Positions 17,114-24,705 of a stretch of DNA of 34,142 bases are shown piece by piece (position 1 is the first letter of the stretch; each line of letters begins with the position of its first letter). Made by a program: the position numbers and the translations under genes. The notes under the pieces are model-generated. The model did no database searches, was not told the origin of the DNA, and saw nothing but the letters and a program-made list of their open reading frames with translations. Where the stretch lies: assembly GCA_002497905.1 (NCBI GenBank), contig DAFJ01000052.1:22130-56271 (forward strand), read 5' to 3'. The DNA comes from Euryarchaeota archaeon UBA251. GTDB taxonomy: Archaea; Thermoplasmatota; Poseidoniia; Poseidoniales; Thalassarchaeaceae.

Positions 17114-18114
17114 CCGATGTTTCTAACTCGCTCATTCGACCATTTGCCTATCCAAGCCGCAATGTTTCGATTCACGTCTTCAATCTCAACCTCTCGGTTT
17201 TCCCTTAATCCATCCTCACCAAGAGGTTGAATGCGACAACCGCACGCATCCCTGTGGCCACCTCCATGTGGATCGAATGCGGTAGCAAGACGAGTCAAAT
17301 CAACCAAGCCACCGTTAGAATGGAGAAACGAATTCGTGTAAAATGATGCACTAAGTGGATGTGTGGGCCCGTTCAAGGAACCATTCACATCCCCGTGAAT
17401 CACAATGCATGCATCGCATTCATCGCCCGCTTCTGCAGTAATTCGATATCCGTTTGTTCGAATACCTGTTCCATCAAATCGAACAATGGCTATTCGATCC
17501 ACTACAGTTAGTGAATCATGAATGATTTTCGTGATCTTTGATGCCTCCATTTCCCTTCGATGAATGGACTCGGCAACTAAAGGGTCAGACAGAATACGTT
17601 CAATCCCCCAACCCTCTGCTACACCCCGTACAATCCTCTGTGCAGCCTCTGGTCGTTCAGATGCCTCGATGCTTCTACTAAGAACAACCATTGGATGATT
17701 TGAAAGAAAATCTTCACGAGAAACCTTGCCCCCATCAAGAACATCTACCCAATCAATCATGTCTTGAAGGTCTGATACATCTTGTGACTCGCCCACTATC
17801 TCAAAGGCAATTCGAGCTGCTGAAGGGGTTTCTTTCCAGAAATTAAGAACACCTTCAACATCGGCACGATTCGTTTCATGGTGATCAATTACAGCTCCAC
17901 ATGCAGGATGGCTTGGTAAATCACAGATGATGGTCTTAGAATCGATTTGGTCGTCAAATACTCCCGCTCGAATCCCTCCTGGATGTCCAAATGCCACAAT
18001 AAGATCTGGAAATGCCCGCAACAGGACACCTGCCGTCGTAATTCCATCGAGATCTCCGTCCGTCAGAACTCGATGTGGTTCAATACTCTGTAACATCGAA
18101 ATTCGATCTGTCAT
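17110..18114 (-). CDS. DHH family phosphoesterase
   Basis: Metal-dependent phosphoesterase of the DHH superfamily (RecJ exonucleases, nanoRNases, c-di-NMP hydrolases), about 334 residues. The DHH domain shows TDGDLDG (18-24) and VIDHHETN (75-82), which carry Mn-binding aspartates and histidines. The C-terminal DHHA1 domain ends with GGGHRDACG (284-292), which binds the substrate in this superfamily. I chose the ATG at 18114, close to the first strand. The ATG at 18180 would add 22 low-complexity residues and run across a palindrome. The length fits the small stand-alone archaeal DHH proteins. The substrate, whether single-stranded nucleic acid, short oligonucleotides or a signalling nucleotide, cannot be told from sequence. 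Confidence 0.9.
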   Translation of the reverse strand: MTDRISMLQSIEPHRVLTDGDLDGITTAGVLLRAFPDLIVAFGHPGGIRAGVFDDQIDSKTIICDLPSHPACGAVIDHHETNRADVEGVLNFWKETPSAARIAFEIVGESQDVSDLQDMIDWVDVLDGGKVSREDFLSNHPMVVLSRSIEASERPEAAQRIVRGVAEGWGIERILSDPLVAESIHRREMEASKITKIIHDSLTVVDRIAIVRFDGTGIRTNGYRITAEAGDECDACIVIHGDVNGSLNGPTHPLSASFYTNSFLHSNGGLVDLTRLATAFDPHGGGHRDACGCRIQPLGEDGLRENREVEIEDVNRNIAAWIGKWSNERVRNIG

Positions 18115-18142
18115 GAGTTGCCCTTTGGTATGGGTCTCAAGT

Positions 18143-18159
18143 CCCTTTCGGCCGAAGGG
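18143..18159. promoter_or_regulatory. Palindrome in the divergent DHH/Nudix leader
   Basis: TTCGGCCGAA at 18147-18156 is a perfect 10-base palindrome, flanked by CCCT and GGG that extend the pairing with one unpaired base. It lies between the chosen start of the DHH gene (18114) and the Nudix start (18189). If the DHH gene really begins at 18180, the palindrome is coding. It could form an RNA hairpin or bind a protein dimer. Confidence 0.3.
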
Positions 18160-18188
18160 TGAAGGAGGGGCAGCGTTCATGACGCTTC

Positions 18189-18587
18189 ATGGAGACTTCC
18201 TGTGGACTCGTTCTTGCTAACGGAGATCTTGTACTTCTACTCCGTTATCCTCAGGGTCATTGGGGGTTTCCGAAAGGCCATGTCGAAGATACGGATAATA
18301 GTCCGCATGATACTGCACTGAGAGAACTAAAGGAAGAAACCGGAATCGATGACGCAAGAGTGATTGGGGGTTGGTCAAAAACTACACAATACACCTATTC
18401 TCGACGAGGTATTGAGCGAGAAAAACAGGTACACTGGTTCCCTGCAAAAACCAAAACCTTCGATGTGGCACTATCTCATGAACACACAGATCACATGTGG
18501 GTAGAAATTGATGAAGCTGAAAATTGGATTACATTCCCAGCAGAAAAAGAAGTCCTGAGGGGTGCACGTCAGATTCTAGGACTCTGA
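18189..18587 (+). CDS. Nudix hydrolase, Ap4A hydrolase-like
   Basis: A 132-residue hydrolase of nucleoside diphosphate-linked compounds. The N-terminus (CGLVL) and WGFPKGHVE resemble asymmetric diadenosine tetraphosphate hydrolases of the NUDT2 type, which clear Ap4A formed by aminoacyl-tRNA synthetases. The catalytic half of the Nudix box, RELKEETGI (45-53), is intact. The first half is unusual: there is one extra residue between GHVE and RE, and the usual Glu of GX5E is replaced by Asp/Asn (DTDNSP). Activity is still likely, since the metal-binding REUXEE residues are present. The gene converges with the adenosyltransferase and overlaps it by 12 bases. Confidence 0.9.
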   Translation: METSCGLVLANGDLVLLLRYPQGHWGFPKGHVEDTDNSPHDTALRELKEETGIDDARVIGGWSKTTQYTYSRRGIEREKQVHWFPAKTKTFDVALSHEHTDHMWVEIDEAENWITFPAEKEVLRGARQILGL

Positions 18588-19217
18588 ATCTCTTGTACCC
18601 AAGGGCACCCAAAGAACCTCTTCCTCGGCAAGAGCTTGATTGACGTGGCGTGCAGCAACAAACATCCAATCAGAAAGGCGATTGAGATAAGCAAGAACAA
18701 CGGGTCGAACTGCACCTTCACCTTCGGCCTCAAGGAGATTAACTGCGCACCTCTCTGAACGACGAGTTACGGTACGAACAACATGAAGAGCTACTACAAC
18801 AGGTGAGCCGGAAGGGAGGATGAATGAGCTGAGAGGTTCCTGTTGATCAGTCCAATGGTCCATCTCTTGTACAAGGCGGTCAGCATGTTTCATCTCAACA
18901 AGCGACATCTGCTCAGGTAAAGCACTAGGAGTCCCTGCAGATTCTCCTCCAATATCGAATAGTTCCTGCTGAATCATTGAAAGCATAGGATCCAATTCCT
19001 CTTCGATACGAAGTGCAGGTACGCGAACTCCTCCATCAGAATGTTGCTTGGGTAAACGGGAAAGTTCCATCCGAACCCAACCAATTAGAGAATTTAGTTC
19101 ATCGATTGTCCCATACATTTCCACACGTGGATTGGACTTTGGCACTCTCTCGCCTGTCAGAAGGCTTGTCTCCCCTCCATCTCCACCACCGGTGTGGACT
19201 CTTGTGATTCGTACCAT
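18576..19217 (-). CDS. Cob(I)alamin adenosyltransferase, PduO type
   Basis: Transfers the adenosyl group of ATP to cob(I)alamin (or the corrinoid precursor) to make coenzyme B12. The 213-residue helical-bundle protein has the ATP-binding N-terminus TGGGDGGETSL (9-19), the YGTIDELNS segment, the PSGSPVVVALHVVRTVTRRSER block that holds the conserved Arg pair, and the YLNRLSDWMFV block near the C-terminus. The TR-TGDGG motif of the family appears here as HTGGGDGG. It is the last gene of a minus-strand run, 15 bases after the small membrane protein. It makes the cofactor required by the class II ribonucleotide reductase of this window. Confidence 0.95.
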   Translation of the reverse strand: MVRITRVHTGGGDGGETSLLTGERVPKSNPRVEMYGTIDELNSLIGWVRMELSRLPKQHSDGGVRVPALRIEEELDPMLSMIQQELFDIGGESAGTPSALPEQMSLVEMKHADRLVQEMDHWTDQQEPLSSFILPSGSPVVVALHVVRTVTRRSERCAVNLLEAEGEGAVRPVVLAYLNRLSDWMFVAARHVNQALAEEEVLWVPLGTRDSES

Positions 19218-19232
19218 CTCTATTCCCGGACA

Positions 19233-19577
19233 TTATGCAGGCTCGACGGCTCTTGAATGCGCATGTCTAGATTCGGAGTTTCGGAGTTTCGAATAGAAGC
19301 GCCGTGCAGCGATTGAAAATAGAAGTAGCCAAAGAATGACTTCTATGCCAGCAATCCACCACGCGTAAGGCCCAAACGCATCAAACAGAATTTGAGCATC
19401 CAAAGGTACCCCGTACAAGCCCATCCATGTAGCTTGAAGAATCAGGTTGGCCCCAAACCAAGTACTCAATATCCAGAAAAGAATCGAGCCATGGCTCCAA
19501 GAATTACGCGAAATATCCCAATCCACGATACAATATTCGTTCTGAAGGGTTATCAATGCCTGTCTTTGATGTATCAT
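19233..19577 (-). CDS. Small two-span membrane protein
   Basis: About 114 residues with two hydrophobic spans (near residues 33-57 and 72-95) and a basic tail rich in Arg and Ser. I recognise no family. The ATG at 19577 is taken as the start, 7 bases after the stop of the upstream membrane gene; starting at 19679 would run through that gene's coding end. The sequence TTCGGAGT is repeated in tandem near the 3' end (19272-19291). It sits between a larger membrane protein and the adenosyltransferase and is probably co-transcribed with both. Confidence 0.65.
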   Translation of the reverse strand: MIHQRQALITLQNEYCIVDWDISRNSWSHGSILFWILSTWFGANLILQATWMGLYGVPLDAQILFDAFGPYAWWIAGIEVILWLLLFSIAARRFYSKLRNSESRHAHSRAVEPA

Positions 19578-19584
19578 CCTGAGT

Positions 19585-20394
19585 TTATTCCTCAGATTGA
19601 TTTTCAGAACTCTTAGACATAGAAACAAGGCTTGAATCGATAATTGCGACCCAGGAATCATCGACCACATCCCAGCCACCTAAACGACGAAGGCGATCTT
19701 CATGCATCTCGGCTTCAGATAAATCGCCAATTTTGTTATGGATTCGAGCCAAAGCAGCATGAGCCATCACATTCAGAACTGGATCTTGCATATCCCAAGA
19801 ACGCTCGAAGTGTGCGATTGCTCCTCGGGGTCCGTGGATTAATCCGCGTTGAGCTTGACGGAGGCCAGATTGAGACCATGTTACGCCTTGAACGCCAACT
19901 ACTAAGCCACGGAAGAGCAGATAAATTTCGAGGAGAAGGAATAGAGAGGCTATGGTAAAATTGCCTATTTGCTCCACTGTACTCTGCTCTATCCAATCTA
20001 TGGTAACAAAACCAAAGATCCCCCCTACGAGAAGGAGGCCACTAAACGGAGCAACGATGACATCACGCTGAGTACGAGCCATGTGCCGGCCACCAATAAT
20101 CGTAAACAGGCCCCCGAAAAAAATAGCAAGAGTAGGGGGGACAATGGGGGAGGTTGCTCGATCGGCTCCCATAGCGATGTAAAGGACAAAACCAACAAAG
20201 AGGAAGATTCCTCCTGCTGTGTACCCGTGTTCAGGGAATGGTTGATGCCGAGCATAGACAAAGAGAGCAAGGGCGACTCCAACGAAGAGGAGAACCCACA
20301 GAAGCATGAACTGAGGAAGGGGCGGTAGGACTTCAATCCGTGGTTGGAACACCTTCGTCTCCACGCCATCCTGGTTTCCAGAACTCGATATCAT
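19585..20394 (-). CDS. Membrane protein with C-terminal helical (TPR-like) tail
   Basis: A protein of up to 269 residues. About five hydrophobic spans lie between residues 28 and 165; the rest (about 180-250) has a helical pattern resembling a TPR pair (IAHFERSWDMQDPVLNVMAHAAL... then DLSEAEMHEDRLRRLG). The start is uncertain: the ATG at 20394 overlaps the upstream gene by 62 bases. A GTG at 20352, with GGAG 8 bases before it, would reduce the overlap to 20 bases and keep all spans. It is the second gene of the run that ends with the cobalamin adenosyltransferase. I cannot assign a function; a link to corrinoid handling would be inferred from position only. Confidence 0.72.
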   Translation of the reverse strand: MISSSGNQDGVETKVFQPRIEVLPPLPQFMLLWVLLFVGVALALFVYARHQPFPEHGYTAGGIFLFVGFVLYIAMGADRATSPIVPPTLAIFFGGLFTIIGGRHMARTQRDVIVAPFSGLLLVGGIFGFVTIDWIEQSTVEQIGNFTIASLFLLLEIYLLFRGLVVGVQGVTWSQSGLRQAQRGLIHGPRGAIAHFERSWDMQDPVLNVMAHAALARIHNKIGDLSEAEMHEDRLRRLGGWDVVDDSWVAIIDSSLVSMSKSSENQSEE

Positions 20395-20668
20395 CGAGCC
20401 ATCGTAACCATTCTTCTGGATCGGAACGGATTAGTCGAAATGCTCGTCGGTCAAGGCCTTCAAGAAGTTCGTCACTAATCTCATCGCGTGCATGGGCGTC
20501 CGTCCACTCAACCTGTAGCTCTCTGACCTTCGCCTTACCAGCTGCAGGGTTCTGATATTCCCGCTCACAGGCTTCTTGGAGATCGATGAGCCACATCCGT
20601 GAGCCACGCATGTGAGGATTATCATCACCAGAATCTGCCCGTCGTCGGTTGAAGGGCCACCATCCCAT
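20333..20668 (-). CDS. Hypothetical protein at the head of the adenosyltransferase run
   Basis: About 111 residues, starting MGWWPFNRRRAD, charged and Trp-rich, without membrane spans or a recognised motif. The ATG at 20668 is preferred over a TTG at 20698. A CTTTAGTC box about 38 bases upstream on this strand may be its TATA element. It is the first gene of the minus-strand run 20668-18576. The helical middle (VRELQVEWTDAHARDEISDELLEG) suggests a small soluble helical protein. Confidence 0.65.
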   Translation of the reverse strand: MGWWPFNRRRADSGDDNPHMRGSRMWLIDLQEACEREYQNPAAGKAKVRELQVEWTDAHARDEISDELLEGLDRRAFRLIRSDPEEWLRWLDDIEFWKPGWRGDEGVPTTD

Positions 20669-20735
20669 GAAGAAGGAGAGTAGGTGGGGGTCTTTCAAGC
20701 ATTGACTAAAGGAACGTTAAGTCAGTCATTGAAGA

Positions 20736-20744
20736 TAGTAAATA
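20736..20744 (+). promoter_or_regulatory. TATA-like box of the RlmH gene
   Basis: TAGTAAATA is centred 28 bases before the ATG at 20768. This is the distance expected between an archaeal TATA box and the transcription start, so the mRNA would be leaderless. It supports the ATG at 20768 and argues against the longer frame from 20684. No ribosome binding site is visible, which agrees. Confidence 0.5.
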
Positions 20745-20767
20745 CCCTATGCCCGCCAACACCAATC

Positions 20768-21205
20768 ATGGCGCGCATCGTGGTCCACATCCACGGGAAA
20801 GCAAGGGATCGGGCCTATTCGCATCTCATCGATATGTATGCCGAACGCCTTGAGTCAAGGGGGGTACGCCTCATTCGCCATCCATCACGCATGAATCATG
20901 ATAATTATGGGAAGCGTCTACAGAAGGATTCGAAAAACGGTGTCTTGATTCTCCTTGACGAAAATGCTCCGTCAATCTCAACGAAGGACATTGTTCAACG
21001 ATGGAATCAATGGAGAGGCGGGAGTGATACTATTCATCTTGCGATTGGACCGGTTGATGGATGGAAGGATGGATTCACTGATGAACACGATACTCTGGGC
21101 CTTGGACCCTTGACAATGACCTATGAGATGGCTGCAGTTGTACTTCTGGAACAACTCTACCGTGCCTCTGAAATTGAGCGTGGTAGTAGTTACCATCGCG
21201 ATTGA
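20768..21205 (+). CDS. rlmH: RlmH-like SPOUT methyltransferase (23S rRNA pseudouridine-N3)
   Basis: In bacteria RlmH methylates N3 of pseudouridine 1915 in helix 69 of 23S rRNA, using SAM bound in a trefoil-knot SPOUT fold. This 145-residue protein has the family length and layout: ILLDENAPSIST and WNQWRG in the middle, IHLAIGPVDGW (glycine-rich SAM loop, in place of the bacterial IGGPEG), LTMTYEMAAVVLLEQLYRA in the knot, and the C-terminal SSYHRD, close to the bacterial YHR(E/D) end. The start at 20768 is supported by the TATA-like box. An RluA-family synthase, the type that makes the substrate pseudouridine in bacteria, is 8 kb away. Activity on the archaeal ribosome is inferred. Confidence 0.85.
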   Translation: MARIVVHIHGKARDRAYSHLIDMYAERLESRGVRLIRHPSRMNHDNYGKRLQKDSKNGVLILLDENAPSISTKDIVQRWNQWRGGSDTIHLAIGPVDGWKDGFTDEHDTLGLGPLTMTYEMAAVVLLEQLYRASEIERGSSYHRD

Positions 21206-21278
21206 TGAGTCAGTATCAATGATGGCTGCAATATTCTTGATTAGTGAATCCTTCAATGATGATACTTCAATAACCCTC

Positions 21279-21330
21279 GATAAACGAGACTCTTCGTTCT
21301 GTGAGTGGCCCTACGGCATTCGGCCGTAGG
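21279..21330 (+). promoter_or_regulatory. Topo VI promoter and leader hairpin
   Basis: GATAAAC at 21279-21285 is a TATA-like box predicting transcription from about 21308. The transcript would then begin with a perfect 8-bp hairpin, CCTACGGC (21310-21317), a 5-base loop, and GCCGTAGG (21323-21330). The hairpin is followed at once by AGGAGG (21328-21333, partly inside the stem). No start codon stands at the proper distance from that AGGAGG, which makes the element look regulatory. If translation began at the GTG at 21301 the hairpin would be coding. Confidence 0.4.
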
Positions 21331-21378
21331 AGGACCGCAGCAGGGGGTATCTCATTGGCAAAGCGCACGACTAGCACA

Positions 21379-23553
21379 ATGAAGCAAGCGAGTATTAGTG
21401 AGTTCTTTGAGAAGAACAAGCATTTCCTAGGTTACGATACTCTTCAGCGATCCATCATCACGGCTGTCAAAGAAGCGGTGGATAACTCGCTTGATGCATG
21501 TGAAGAACATCGAATTCTTCCAGACATTACAATCGAGTTACGAAGAGTTCCGAACAAAAAAGACCGGATCATCATGGTCTCACAAGACAATGGCCCAGGT
21601 ATCCCATCAAAATCCATCGAGAAAGTATTCGGAAGTCTCCTCTTTGGTTCGAGGTTTCACACTATTCGACAGACTCGGGGTCAACAAGGAATCGGCATAA
21701 CTGGTGTAGTGATGTATAGTCAGTTAACTACAGGCAAGACAACACGAGTCACATCGAAAATTACCAAAGAGGCCACTGCGCTGAAAATGGATATTGGGCT
21801 GGACACAAAAAAGAACGCTGCACTTGTATCGAATAGGGAGAGGACTCATGACTTCCTAGATTACAATGGCATACCTGTTGAACATGGACTGAAGGTGGAA
21901 GCTCCTATGAAAGCAAAATTTCAGCGGGGGCGGAAAAGTGTTGGACAATATTTGCGTATGACGTCGATTGTTAACCCACATGCAACAATTCGATATCGGG
22001 CAATTGATGATAATGGAGAAATCATCGAAGAATTTGTTGCTGAACGAGTTACTGATCGGCTTCCCCGCCCAGTTCGAAGTATCAAACCCCACCCACATGG
22101 TCTCGAAATCGGTGCGTTGAATCGGCTTCTGCGCGATTCAACTGAACGACGCATGAGCCTCTTCCTAAGACATACCTTCTCAGGAGTACCGATGCGGGCA
22201 ATGAAGGAGACTTTGGCGCATGCAGAAGTTGATCCTGCAACCACTCCAAACGAGGTATCCCCAGAAGAGGCTCAAAGGATTCTGAATGCATTCAACACAG
22301 TTCGACTCATGGCTCCACCAACCGATTGCCTCTCCCCGATAGAGGATCTTCTAATCAAGAAGGGGTTGTCAAAATCTGTTGATTCCGCTTTTGTAGCAAC
22401 TGTAACTCGCCCTCCAAATGTATCTCTTGGGAATCCATTCCAAGTCGAAGTCGGCCTAATTTTTGGGCGGGAGGATGTTCCTGCTGATGGTGCAGTCGAT
22501 GTATTACGGTTCGCAAATCGTGTTCCATTGATGTATCAACAAGGAGGATGTTTGCTCACAAAGGCGATTGAATCTGTATCTTGGAAGGGCTACGGATTAG
22601 AACAACCTGGAGGAAAGGGTGTGCCTAAAGGTGCAGCAACAATACTCGTCCATCTCGCAAGTACAAATGTCCAATTCACTTCAGAGGCTAAGGAAGCCGT
22701 TGCAGACAATGAAGAGGTGTTCAATGAGATTCGGCTCGCCCTCCAAGAGGTAGGACGACACCTGAAGAATCATCGGAAAAAGAGTGCTCAAAAAGCGAAG
22801 GCGCAGGAGAAATTTGAGCTTGTGAATGAAATATTACCTGCAATTTCAACGAAGGCGTCAAGCCTACTTGGTCGAGATGAACCTGACCTTGCACCGGTTA
22901 TCACTCGAATCATGAATGCTGTATTTTGCGAAGATGAAGTAACATGGGATAAAGAAGCCAAAGTGCACCGATGTAGAATCAAAATTCACAACTATACAGC
23001 TCGGCCCCGTGCTTATTCGATCCTGGCTCAATATCCTGAAACCGATACTGCAACTTTCGTCGAAAACGAACTTGGTGGCCGACGTGAAGTAAAGGGGATT
23101 TGGTGTTGGAAATTAGATACGATTCCTCCTGGAGAAGCTGGGAATATTGAATTTTCAATTCAGGGTTTAGAACACAATGATTGGAATGCAACTGAAGTGT
23201 TCTTCCGAGGTTCAGGAGATATAATTGGAGCATCAAAAATTGATGAGGAGATTCTTGAACAAATACGTACTGAAGAAGAGATTGCTACAAAGAAGGCGCT
23301 TGAAGAGAGCAATATGGCCCTCGATGATGCAATGAATCACGATGTAGATAATTCAGGTGGCCTCGATGCCGAAGAGCTTCAGAAGGCGATGATGGGGCCA
23401 ATAGGTGAACGCTTAGAACATTCAGATGCCGAAGAGGCGATTGCACAACATGATGTCGATGACAGTGGAACACTAGATCGCAAGGAATTGTTAGATGCAA
23501 CCCAATCAGATACTTCGAGACAGAGTGGGCTCGGAGAATGGGGGGATGAATGA
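21379..23553 (+). CDS. top6B: DNA topoisomerase VI subunit B with C-terminal EF-hand pair
   Basis: ATPase subunit of the A2B2 type IIB topoisomerase that relaxes and decatenates DNA. The GHKL ATPase domain shows Glu32 and Asn36 in VKEAVDNSLDAC, DNGPGIP (70-76) and RGQQGIG (100-106). A helical H2TH-like part follows, then a transducer domain (to about 480) and an Ig-like C-terminal region (about 520-620). The last 80 residues are unusual: a helix leads to two EF-hand loops (655-666 and 692-703). The ATG at 21379 begins 8 residues before the conserved FF; GTG 21301 and TTG 21355 are alternatives, but the predicted leader hairpin argues against 21301. The stop overlaps the subunit A start (ATGA), so translation is coupled. 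Confidence 0.95.
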   Translation: MKQASISEFFEKNKHFLGYDTLQRSIITAVKEAVDNSLDACEEHRILPDITIELRRVPNKKDRIIMVSQDNGPGIPSKSIEKVFGSLLFGSRFHTIRQTRGQQGIGITGVVMYSQLTTGKTTRVTSKITKEATALKMDIGLDTKKNAALVSNRERTHDFLDYNGIPVEHGLKVEAPMKAKFQRGRKSVGQYLRMTSIVNPHATIRYRAIDDNGEIIEEFVAERVTDRLPRPVRSIKPHPHGLEIGALNRLLRDSTERRMSLFLRHTFSGVPMRAMKETLAHAEVDPATTPNEVSPEEAQRILNAFNTVRLMAPPTDCLSPIEDLLIKKGLSKSVDSAFVATVTRPPNVSLGNPFQVEVGLIFGREDVPADGAVDVLRFANRVPLMYQQGGCLLTKAIESVSWKGYGLEQPGGKGVPKGAATILVHLASTNVQFTSEAKEAVADNEEVFNEIRLALQEVGRHLKNHRKKSAQKAKAQEKFELVNEILPAISTKASSLLGRDEPDLAPVITRIMNAVFCEDEVTWDKEAKVHRCRIKIHNYTARPRAYSILAQYPETDTATFVENELGGRREVKGIWCWKLDTIPPGEAGNIEFSIQGLEHNDWNATEVFFRGSGDIIGASKIDEEILEQIRTEEEIATKKALEESNMALDDAMNHDVDNSGGLDAEELQKAMMGPIGERLEHSDAEEAIAQHDVDDSGTLDRKELLDATQSDTSRQSGLGEWGDE
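23341..23487 (+). other. Two canonical EF-hand loops at the C-terminus of Topo VI B
   Basis: Loop 1 (23341-23376) reads DVDNSGGLDAEE: Asp at positions 1, 3 and 9, Ser at 5, Gly at 6, Leu at 8 and Glu at 12. Loop 2 (23452-23487) reads DVDDSGTLDRKE, with Asp at 1, 3 and 9, Ser at 5, Gly at 6, Leu at 8 and Glu at 12. Both fit the calcium-binding consensus in full. Helical segments precede and follow each loop, so this is a paired EF-hand domain in frame with the topoisomerase. Confidence 0.85.
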
Positions 23554-24653
23554 TGTCTGAAGCAAAATCCAGAGAGGAAGTTATTGAGAGTCTGAATCAA
23601 GTTGCTGCCGAAATGCATGACAAGATGCTGAAAGGTCAACCTCCCACCATGACCTTACCAGTTCGTTCAAAGACGAATATAGAATTTAACAAGAAATTAG
23701 GCGTTTACAAATACGGAAAAAAACAGACTATTCGTGATGCGACGAGCCTTGGTTCCGCTCGGCAACTGCTACGTGCGCTACACGTAATCGATTTCATAGA
23801 GGAAATGATTGACACTGCAAAATCATCTACACTAAGGGAGATGTACTACATCTCAGAAGGATGGGGTTTGGGTAAATTCGGAACTCAAAATGAAAGTAAC
23901 AATATCGCCGAAGATCTCGAAATCGTCACACGTTGTATGCGAGAAGACTTCAAACTCAGGCCAGAAGAAGATGGGGCAAGGATGATTGGTAACGTAACTA
24001 TCGAAGAACGTAATCGTCGTGGAGATTGGATGCGTATCAATTGCAGGGACGATGTGGGCGATTCCGGATATGGGCTACCTTACAATGTCGAACCTGAGAA
24101 AATTCGACTCATTGATCAAGACATCGATTTCATCATGGCTATCGAAACCGGTGGTATGTTCGATCGACTAGTTGAGAATGGATTCGATGAGGCAGCTCGT
24201 TGTGCATTAATCCACCTAAAGGGACAGCCTGCTAGATCAACTCGTAGAATGATCAAGCGTATGTCTGAAACATGGGGTAAACCTGTAATGGTCTTTGCTG
24301 ACTGTGATCCTTGGTCATTCAGAATTTTTGCTAGTATTGCTTATGGTGCAATTAAAACCGCGCACATCTCAGAATATCTTGCAACTCCTAGTTCCACTTA
24401 TCTTGGAATCACTGCCGACGATATCCTAGCATATGACCTTCCTTCAGACAAACTCACACCGAAAGACATTGAAGCATTGAAGGCTGAATTGACCGATCCA
24501 CGATTTGCAACTTCTGAATGGCAAGATCAAATCAATATGATGCTCGATGAAGGTAAGAAGGCTGAACAGCAGGCACTTGCAAAATATGGTCTTGATTTCG
24601 TCACTGATACCTACCTCCCAGAAAAACTTGCAGAATATGGTTTGAGCATCTGA
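23550..24653 (+). CDS. top6A: DNA topoisomerase VI subunit A
   Basis: DNA-cleaving subunit, related to eukaryotic Spo11. The 367-residue protein has a winged-helix domain with the catalytic tyrosine in TLREMYY (Tyr100 by alignment to Spo11-type RDxFY) and a TOPRIM domain with Glu199 in AIETGG and Asp251/Asp253 in FADCDPWS, which bind magnesium. The start is the ATG that overlaps the subunit B stop; a second ATG follows directly at 23553. All catalytic residues are present. The order B then A in one transcription unit is common in archaea. There is no extra domain on this subunit. Confidence 0.96.
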   Translation: MMSEAKSREEVIESLNQVAAEMHDKMLKGQPPTMTLPVRSKTNIEFNKKLGVYKYGKKQTIRDATSLGSARQLLRALHVIDFIEEMIDTAKSSTLREMYYISEGWGLGKFGTQNESNNIAEDLEIVTRCMREDFKLRPEEDGARMIGNVTIEERNRRGDWMRINCRDDVGDSGYGLPYNVEPEKIRLIDQDIDFIMAIETGGMFDRLVENGFDEAARCALIHLKGQPARSTRRMIKRMSETWGKPVMVFADCDPWSFRIFASIAYGAIKTAHISEYLATPSSTYLGITADDILAYDLPSDKLTPKDIEALKAELTDPRFATSEWQDQINMMLDEGKKAEQQALAKYGLDFVTDTYLPEKLAEYGLSI

Positions 24654-24705
24654 AGTAGCCCGAATCAAGACGAGAACTCAAGAGAAACCCCCTCGGTTGG
24701 ATAAC

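Noticed and set aside
19272..19291. Tandem TTCGGAGT repeat as a start of a CRISPR or satellite array
   Set aside because: Only two copies plus a partial one, within coding sequence and without spacers.
20684..20767. Upstream ATG at 20684 for RlmH
   Set aside because: The added 28 residues do not fit the family and would cover the TATA-like box at 20736.
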